64,000 nucleotides of DNA from Hippophae tibetana (taxonomy: Eukaryota > Streptophyta > Magnoliopsida > Rosales > Elaeagnaceae). Both the position numbers and the translations under genes were made by a program. The DNA lies in NCBI GenBank assembly GCA_037013495.1, contig CM072802.1:48338501-48402500 (forward strand), given 5' to 3'. The notes under the pieces are model-generated. The model made no database searches and had not been told where the DNA came from. It worked only from the letters and a program-made list of their open reading frames with translations. Below, piece by piece: positions 56,005 through 64,000 of this stretch. How positions within the stretch are numbered: position 1 is the first letter of the stretch; every line of letters begins with the position of its first letter.

Positions 56005-56129
56005 CATATTAGATGCTAATAAATATTTCATATTTTGTTAATATTTATTAGACATATTAATTTTATAAATAGGACGATATCTAATAATTCTATAAGCATA
56101 ATAATATTTACAAAATTTCATAAGTTATC

Positions 56130-56196
<67 letters not shown>

Positions 56197-56722
56197 ATTA
56201 CTCAAAATAATTGTTTTTCCAACAACTTCGGGACAAAATAAATTGGTTTAATGTAATTTATATAACCATATGTCTTATTTTGTTTTATAAAAATGAAATA
56301 TTTTATAATAATCTCATATAAATAAACCCACACATACTAGTTTATACTAAATATTATTAAAAATGCTAAAAACAAATAAATAAAACATATATTTTGCCTT
56401 TATATGCAATAACTTATATTAAATAAAATCAATGTTTTAAATAAAATCATACATAAGTAAAAACTATAAATATATATATTTGATTCAATGAAATATTTAT
56501 TTATTAGTTCAAGAAATATATTGGATGGTGAAATATCATATATAACACATGTATGCTAATATTAGATTAAATTGAAAACCAAGATTGAAAGACAAGAGAA
56601 TTACCATTCGGGGTGTCGATACCGTACATATGATCATGCAATATGAGATGAAATTATGCAAATAATTTTCAAACATATAACAAGTAACACTATATGATAA
56701 TTTATGCATATTTAGATTTCAT
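56005..56722. repeat. Monomer 82, V/G
   Basis: Pair of 74 for the head and TG tract (56154-56193), then keeps the ordinary 70-type tail with TTGGATGGTG. Confidence 0.93.
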
Positions 56723-57403
56723 CATATTAGATGCTAATAAATATTTCACATATTTTGTTAATATTTATTAGACATCTTAATTTTATAATTAGGACGATAT
56801 CTAATAATTCTATAAGCATAATAATATTTATAAAATTTCATAAGTTATCTCTATATATATATATATATATGTTAATATTACTCAAAATAATTGTTTTTGC
56901 CAACAACTTCGGGACAAAATAAATTGGTTTAATGTAATTTATATAACCATATGTCTTATTTTGTTTTATAAAAATGAAATATGTTATAATAATCTCATAT
57001 AAATAAACCCACACATACTAGTTTATACTGAATATTATTAAAAATGCTAAAAACAAATAAATAAAACATTTATTTTGCCTTTATATGCAATAACTTATAT
57101 TAAATAAAATCAATGTTTTAAATAAAATCATACATAAGTAAAAACTATAAATATATATATTTGATTCAATGAAATATTTATTTATTAGTTCAAGAAATAT
57201 ATTGGAAGGTGAAATATCATATATAACACATGTATCTTAATATTAGATTAAATTGAAAACCAAGATTCAAAGACAAGAGAATTACCATTCGGGGTGTCGA
57301 TACCGTAGATATGATCGTGCAAAATGAGATGAAATTATGCAAATAATTTTTAAATGTATACCAAGTAACACTATATGATAATTTATGCATATTTAGATTT
57401 TAT
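56723..57403. repeat. Monomer 83, R/S
   Basis: Q-like head with no TG tract but CTTCGGGAC core as in V; AAACCC and GCTAAAAAC middle; private ATACTGAATATT and ACATTTATTTTGCC. Confidence 0.92.
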
Positions 57404-57528
57404 CATATTATATGCTAATAAATATTTCATATTTTGTTAATATTTATTAGACATATTAATTTTATAAATAGGACGATATCTAATAATTCTATAAGCATAA
57501 TAATATTTACAAAATTTCATAAGTTATC

Positions 57529-57593
<65 letters not shown>

Positions 57594-58120
57594 ATTACTC
57601 AAAATAATTGTTTTTCCAACAACTTCGGGACAAAATAAATTGGTTTAATGTAATTTATATAACCATATGTCTTATTTTGTTTTATAAAAATGAAATATGT
57701 TATAATAATCTCATATAAATAAACTCACACATAGTAGTTTATACTAAATATTATTAAAAATGTTAAAAACGAATAAATAAAACATAAATTTTTGCCTTTA
57801 TATGCAATAACTTATATTAAATAAAATCAATGTTTTAAATAAAATCAAACATAAGTAAAAACTATAAATATATATATTTGATTCAATAAAATATTTATTT
57901 ATTAGTTCAAGAAATATATTGGAAGGTGAAATATCATATATAACACATGTATGCTAATATTAGATTAAATTGAAAACCAAGATTGAAAGACAAGAGAATT
58001 ACCATTCGGGGTGTCGATACCGTACATATGATCATGCAATATGAGATGAAATTATGCAAATAATTTTCAAACATATAACAAGTAACACTATATGATAATT
58101 TATGCATATTTAGATTTCAT
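57404..58120. repeat. Monomer 84, V/G
   Basis: Starts CATATTATATGCT; GACATATTAATT arm, TG tract 57543-57590, AATCAAACATAAG, TCAATAAAATATT. Confidence 0.93.
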
Positions 58121-58802
58121 CATATTAGATGCTAATAAATATTTCACATATTTTGTTAATATTTATTAGACATCTTAATTTTATAATTAGGACGATATCT
58201 AATAATTCTCTAAGCATAATAATATTTACAAAATTTCATAATTTATCTCTCTCTCTATATATATATATGTTAATATTAATCAAAATAATTGTTTTTGCCA
58301 ACTATTTCGGGGTGAAATAAATTGGTTTAATGTAATTTATATAACCATATGTCTTATTTTGTTTTATAAAAAAGAAATATTTTATAATAATCTCATATAA
58401 ATAAACTCACACATATTAGTTTAGACTAAATATTATTAAAAATATTAAAAACGAATAAATAAAACATAAATTTTTGCCTTTATATGCAATAACTTATATT
58501 AAATAAAATCAATGTTTTAAATAAAATCATACATAAGTAAAAACTATAAATATATATATTTGATTCAATGAAATATTTATTTATTAGTTCAAGAAATATA
58601 TTGGAAGGTGAAATATCATATATAACACATGTATGTTAATATTAGATTAAATTGAAAACCAAGATTGAAAGACAAGAGAATTACCATTCGTGGTGTCGAT
58701 ACCGTACATATGATCATGCAATATGAGATGAAATTATGCAAATAATTTTCAAACATATAACAAGTAACACTATATGATAATTTATGCATATTTAGATTTC
58801 AT
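58121..58802. repeat. Monomer 85, F/G
   Basis: 54-like head; private CGGGGTGAAATAAATTG, TAAAAAAGAAAT, TTTAGACTAAAT and CATTCGTGGTGTC. Confidence 0.93.
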
Positions 58803-58925
58803 CATATTAGATGCTAATAAATATTTCATATTTTGTTAATATTTATTAGACATCTTAATTTTATAATTAGGACGATATCTAATAATTCTCTAAGCATAAT
58901 AATATTTACAAAATTTCATAAGTTA

Positions 58926-58963
<38 letters not shown>

Positions 58964-59495
58964 AATATTACTCAAAATAATTGTTTTTGCCAACAACTTC
59001 GTGACAAAATAAATTGGTTTAATGTAATTTATATAACCATATGTCTTATTTTGTTTTGTAAAAATGAAATATGTTATAATAATCTCATATAAATAAACTC
59101 ACACATACTAGTTTATACTAAATATTATTAAAAATATTAAAAAATGAATAAATAAAACATAAATTTTTGCCTTTATATGCAATAACTTATATTAAATAAA
59201 ATCAATGTTTTAAATAAAATCATACATAAGTAAAAACTATAAATATATATATTTGATTCAATGAAATATTTATTTATTAGTTCAATAAATATATTGGAAG
59301 GTGAAATATCATATATAACACATTTATGTTAATATTAGATTAAATTGAAAACCAAGATTGAAAGACAAGAGAATTACCATTCGGGGTGTCGATACCGTTG
59401 ATATTATCGTGCAATATGAGATGAAATTATGCAAATAATTTTTAAACGTATACCAAGTAACACTATATGATAATTTATGCATATTCAGATTTTAT
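58803..59495. repeat. Monomer 86, Q/Z
   Basis: Long TA tract after CTCTATA; S head; Z tail with GATTGAAAG where 53 and 55 have GATTCAAAG. Confidence 0.93.
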
Positions 59496-60177
59496 CATAT
59501 TAGATGCTAATAAATATTTCACATATTTTGTTAATATTTATTAGACATCTTAATTTTATAATTAGGACGATATCTAATAATTCTCTAAGCATAATAATAT
59601 TTACAAAATTTCATAATTTATCTCTCTCTCTATATATATATATGTTAATATTAATCAAAATAATTGTTTTTGCCAACTATTTCGGGGTAAAATAAATTGG
59701 TTTAATGTAATTTATATAACCATATGTCTTATTTTGTTTTATAAAAATGAAATATTTTATATTAAACTCATATAAATAAACTCACACATATTAGTTTATA
59801 CTAAATATTATTAAAAATATTAAAAACGAATAAATAAAACATAAATTTTTGCCTTTATATGCAATAACTTATATTAAATAAAATCAATGTTTTAAATAAA
59901 ATCATACATAAGTAAAAACTATAAATATATATATTTTATTCAATGAAATATTTATTTATTAGTTCAAGAAATATATTGGAAGGTGAAATATCATATATAA
60001 CACATGTATGTTAATATTAGATTAAATTGAAAACCAAGATTGAAAGACAAGAGAATTACCATTCGGGGTGTCGATACCGTACATATGATCATGCAATATG
60101 AGATGAAATTATGCAAATAATTTTCAAACATATAACAAGTAACACTATATGATAATTTATGCATATTTAGATTTTAT
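59496..60177. repeat. Monomer 87, F/G
   Basis: Very close to 54 and 63, including ATTTTATATTAAACTC. Confidence 0.93.
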
Positions 60178-60860
60178 CATATTAGATGCTAATAAATATT
60201 TCATATTTTGTTAATATTTATTAGACATCTTAATTTTATAATTAGGACGATATCTAATAATTCTCTAGCATAATAATATTTTCAAAATTTCATAAGTTAT
60301 CTCTCTCTATATATATATATATATATGTTAATATTACTCAAAATACTTGTTTTTGCCAACAACTTCGTGACAAAATAAATTGGTTTAATGTAATTTATAT
60401 AACCATATGTCTTATTTTGTTTTGTAAAAATGAAATATGTTATAATAATCTCATATAAATAAACTCACACATACTAGTTTATACTAAATATTATTAAAAA
60501 TATTAAAAATGAATAAATAAAACATAAATTTTTGCCTTTATATGCAATAACTTATATTAAATAAAATCAATGTTTTAAATAAAATCATACATAAGTAAAA
60601 ACTATAAATATATATATTTTATTCAATGAAATATTTATTTATTAGTTGAAGAAATATATTGGAAGGTGAAATATTATATATAACACATGTATCTTAATAT
60701 TAGATTAAATTGAAAACCAAGATTGAAGGATAAGAGAATTACCATTCGGGGTGTCGATACCGTAGATATGATCGTGCAAAATGAGATGAAATTATGCAAA
60801 TAATTTTTAAATGTATACCAAGTAACACTATATGATAATTTATGCATATTTAGATTTTAT
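60178..60860. repeat. Monomer 88, Q/S
   Basis: 55-like head with private TTCTCTAGCATAA, AAAATACTTG, GTTGAAGAAAT, AATATTATATATAAC and GAAGGATAAGAG. Confidence 0.92.
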
Positions 60861-60985
60861 CATATTAGATGCTAATAAATATTTCATATTTTGTTAATTT
60901 TTATTAGACATCTTAATTTTATAAATAGGACGATATCTAATAATTCTATAAGCATAATAATATTTATAAAATTTCATAAATTATC

Positions 60986-61044
<59 letters not shown>

Positions 61045-61571
61045 ATTACTCAAAATAATTGTTTTTCCAACAACTTCGGGACAAAATAAATTGGTTTAAT
61101 GTAATTTATATAACCATATGTCTTATTTTGTTTTATAAAAATGAAATATGTTATAATAATCTCATATAAATAAACTCACACATTGTAGTTTATACTAAAT
61201 ATTATTAAAAATGTTAAAAACGAATAAATAAAACATAAAGTTTTGCCTTTATATGCAATAACTTATATTAAATAAAATCAATGTTTTAAATAAAATCAAA
61301 CATAAGTAAAAACTATAAATATATATATTTGATTCAATAAAATATTTATTTATTAGTTCAAGAAATATATTGGAAGGTGAAATATCATATATAACACATG
61401 TATGCTAATATTAGATTAAATGGAAAACCAAGATTGAAAGACAAGAGAATTACCATTCGGGGTGTCGATACCGTACATATGATCATGCAATATGAGATGA
61501 AATTATGCAAATAATTTTCAAATATATAACAAGTAACACTATATGATAATTTATGCATATTTAGATTTCAT
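60861..61571. repeat. Monomer 89, V/G
   Basis: TG tract 61004-61041. Private GTTAATTTTTATTAG (breaks a hairpin pair), CACATTGTAG, CAAATATATAAC; TTAAATGGAAAACC shared with 90. Confidence 0.92.
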
Positions 61572-62255
61572 CATATTAGATGCTAATAAATATTTCACAT
61601 ATTTTGTTAATATTTATTAGACATCTTAATTTTCTAATTAGGACGATATCTAATAATTCTCTAAGCATAATAATATTTACAAAATTTCATAAGTTATCTC
61701 TATATATATATATATATATATGTTAATATTACTCAAAATAATTGTTTTTGCCAACAACTTCGTGACAAAATAAATTGGTTTAATGTAATTTATATAACCA
61801 TATACTTATTTTGTTTTGTAAAAATGAAATATGTTATAATAATCTCATATAAATAAACTCACACATACTAGTTTATACTAAATATTATTAAAAATATTAA
61901 AAAATGAATAAATAAAACATAAAGTTTTGCCTTTATATGCAATAACTTATATTAAATAAAATCAATGTTTTAAATAAAATCATACATAAGTAAAAACTAT
62001 AAATATATATATTTGATTCAATAAAATATTTATTTATTAGTTCAAGAAATATATTGGAAGGTGAAATATCATATATAACACATGTATGCTAATATTAGAT
62101 TAAATGGAAAACCAAGATTGAAAGACAAGAGAATTACCATTCGGAGTGTCGATACCGTAGATATGATCGTGCAATATGAGATGAAATTATGGAAATAATT
62201 TTTAAACGTATACCAAGTAACACTATTTGATAATTTATGCATATTTAGATTTTAT
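61572..62255. repeat. Monomer 90, Q/S
   Basis: Private TTTTCTAATTAGG and CATATACTTATTTTG; TTATGGAAATA and CACTATTTGAT shared with 92. Confidence 0.92.
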
Positions 62256-62378
62256 CATATTAGATGCTAATAAATATTTCATATTTTGTTAATATTTATT
62301 AGACATCTTAATTTTATAATTAGGACGATATCTAATAATTCTATAAGCATAATAATATTTACAAAATTTCATAAGTTA

Positions 62379-62421
<43 letters not shown>

Positions 62422-62953
62422 TAATATTACTCAAAATAATTATTTTTGCCAACAACTTCGTGACAAAATAAATTGGTTTAATGTAATTTATATAACCATA
62501 TGTCTTATTTTGTTTTGTAAAAATGAAATATGTTATAATAATCTCATATAAATAAACTCACACATACTAGTTTATACTAAATATTATTAAAAATGTTAAA
62601 AACGAATAAATAAAACATAAATTTTTGCCTTTATATGCAATAACTTATATGAAATAAAATCAATGTTTTAAATAAAATCATACATAAGTAAAAACTATAA
62701 ATATATATATTTGATTCAATGAAATATTTATTTATTAGTTCAATAAATATATTGGGAGATGAAATATCATATATAACACATGTATGTTAATATTAGATTA
62801 AATTGAAAACCAAGATTGAAAGACAAGAGAATTACCATTCGGGGTGTCGATACCGTACATACGATCATGCAATATGAGATGAAATTATGCAAATAATTTT
62901 CAAACATATAACAAGTAACACTATATGATAATTTATGCATATTTAGATTTCAT
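62256..62953. repeat. Monomer 91, Q/G
   Basis: Long TA tract ending ATATCTTAATATTAC, AATTATTTTTGCC, TTGGGAGATG, GTACATACGATC. Confidence 0.92.
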
Positions 62954-63643
62954 CATATTAGATGCTAATAAATATTTCACATATTTTGTTAATATTTATT
63001 AGACATCATAATTTTATAATTAGGATGATATCTAATAATTCTCTAAGCATAATAATATTTACAAAATTTCATAAGTTATCTCTATATATATATATATATG
63101 TGTGTGTGTGTTAATATTACTCAAAATAATTCTTTTTGCCAACAACTTCGGGACAAAATAAATTGGTTTAATGTAATTTATATAACCATATGTCTTATTT
63201 TGTTTTATAAAAATGAAATATGTTATAATAATCTCATATAAATAAACTCACACATATTAGTTTATACTAAATATTATTAAAAATATTAAAAACAAATAAA
63301 TAAAACATAAAATTTTGCCTTTATATGCAATAACTTATATTAAATAAAATCAATGTTTTAAATAAAATCATACATAAGTAAAAACTATAAATATATATAT
63401 TTGATTCAATGAAATATTTATTTATTAGTTCAATAAATATATTGGAAGATGAAATATCATATATAACACATGTATGTTAATATTAGATTAAATTGAAAAC
63501 CAAGATTGAAAGACAAGAGAATTACCATTCGGAGTGTCGATACCGTAGATATGATCGTGCAATATGAGATGAAATTATGGAAATAATTTTTAAACGTATA
63601 CCAAGTAACACTATTTGATAATTTATGCATATTTAGATTTTAT
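62954..63643. repeat. Monomer 92, R/S
   Basis: Short GT run at 63100-63111, AGACATCATAATT, TAGGATGATATC, AATTCTTTTTGCC. Confidence 0.92.
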
Positions 63644-63766
63644 CATATTAGATGCTAATAAATATTTCATATTTTGTTAATATTTATTAGACATCTTAAT
63701 TTTATAATTAGGACGATATCTAATAATTCTATAAGCATAATAATATTTACAAAATTTCATAAGTTA

Positions 63767-63802
<36 letters not shown>

Positions 63803-64000
63803 AATATTACTCAAAATAATTATTTTTGCCAACAACTTCGTGACAAAATAAATTGGTTTAATGTAATTTATATAACCATATGTCTTATTTTGTTTTGTAA
63901 AAATGAAATATGTTATAATAATCTCATATAAATAAACTCACACATACTAGTTTATACTAAATATTATTAAAAATGTTAAAAACGAATAAATAAAACATAA
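63644..64000. repeat. Monomer 93, partial, Q head
   Basis: First 357 bp only, cut by the window edge; resembles 91 (AATTATTTTTGCC) but with GTTAATATTAC after the TA tract. Confidence 0.92.

Larger units (their letters stand above)
51134..56722. repeat. Segmental duplication B, copy 2 (monomers 75-82)
   Basis: Differences from copy 1 outside microsatellites are, by eye, one A-run indel (about 46005 versus 51590), one substitution (GTTCAATAAAT at about 47419 versus GTTCCATAAAT at about 53004), and the hybrid tail of 74 versus the normal tail of 82. This marks it as the youngest event in the window. Confidence 0.92.
1..64000. repeat. Satellite DNA array, about 692-bp monomer, 92 full copies plus one partial
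   Basis: The sequence CATATTAGATGCTAATAAAT, or a close variant, recurs 93 times at spacings of 671-728 bp, always on the + strand, and each interval can be aligned end to end with its neighbours. Length differences come mainly from the TA/TG tract. No non-satellite sequence interrupts the array and neither end of the array is reached. The family is not one I recognise by name. Long AT-rich satellites of this kind make up centromeric or heterochromatic blocks in many plants and some animals; a role here is inference only. Confidence 0.98.
56723..64000. repeat. Irregular right-hand section (monomers 83-93)
   Basis: Monomers 85-88 resemble 53-55 and 62-64 in a different order, 90-92 share an S tail with TTATGGAAATA, and 91 and 93 share AATTATTTTTGCC. 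Private substitutions and small indels are more frequent here than elsewhere. Confidence 0.8.

Noticed and set aside
1..64000. CRISPR array
   Set aside because: The repeat unit is about 692 bp, there are no short direct repeats with unique spacers, and the composition and microsatellites are eukaryotic.
1..64000. tRNA, rRNA or telomere-type repeats
   Set aside because: No cloverleaf-like GC stems, no rRNA-like segments and no TTTAGGG or TTAGGG runs were seen; the only simple repeats are TA, TG and short CT runs.

Overview
The whole 64 kb is one uninterrupted, head-to-tail satellite DNA array. It holds 92 complete monomers and one partial monomer (63644-64000), all in the same orientation, averaging about 692 bp (671-728 bp) and roughly four-fifths A+T by eye. 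I found no protein gene, RNA gene, transposable element, spacer or inverted segment, and the array runs off both ends. The window is therefore eukaryotic nuclear heterochromatin (centromeric, pericentromeric, subtelomeric or knob-like). Many differences between copies are CpG to TpG or CpA changes, which fits a genome with cytosine methylation; a plant is my first guess, but nothing in the sequence names the lineage.

Monomer phase is set arbitrarily at CATATTAGATGCTAATAAAT. Each monomer contains, in order: an imperfect hairpin (offsets about 7-55); a TA or compound TA/TG microsatellite (from about offset 128); a variable core just after it; a long AT-rich middle; and a CpG-bearing, relatively GC-rich box (about offsets 560-600) followed by a link to the next monomer. 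I name monomers core/tail. Core codes: Q GCCAACAACTTCGTGAC; F GCCAACTATTTCGGGGT; V TCCAACAACTTCGGGAC (after a TG tract; Va has TTCAGGAC); H GCACACTATTTCGGGGT; Y CAACAACTACGTGAC; P CAACAACTACCTGAC; N CAACAACTTAATGAC; R GCCAACAACTTCGGGAC. Tail codes: W CCGTGGATATGATCGTGC; M CATACGGGG then CCGTACATATGATCATGC; D CCGTAGATATCATCGTGC; X CATTCCGGG then CCGTAGATATGATCGTGC; C CCGTCCTTATGATCATGC; E CGGAGTG then CCATAGATATGATCG; G CATTCGGGG then CCGTACATATGATCATGC; Z CCGTTGATATTATCGTGC; K GTCAATACCGTAGAT; S CGGGG or CGGAG then CCGTAGATATGATCG.

Layout. At 1-18.0 kb a five-monomer higher-order repeat Q/W-F/M-V/D-H/X-V/C (about 3.46 kb) alternates with three-monomer deletion forms Q/W-F/X-V/C; the first 5.6 kb carries a Va subtype. 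At 18.0-29.0 kb a four-monomer unit Q/W-F/G-Q/E-Y/C appears twice and a Q/E-Y/C fragment a third time. At 29.0-34.5 kb there are H-rich and V-rich rearranged pentamer fragments. At 35.2-45.5 kb a block of about 4 kb (monomers 52-57) is repeated as monomers 61-66, with older-type monomers 58-60 between. At 45.5-56.7 kb an eight-monomer block of 5,588 bp is present twice in tandem with almost no differences. At 56.7-64.0 kb irregular monomers carry many private changes, suggesting a less homogenised part of the array.

There are no genes to work together. The interest lies in how the array evolves: unequal exchange at several scales, microsatellite slippage, CpG decay, and two conserved dyad elements per monomer (head hairpin and GGTGTCGATACC box).
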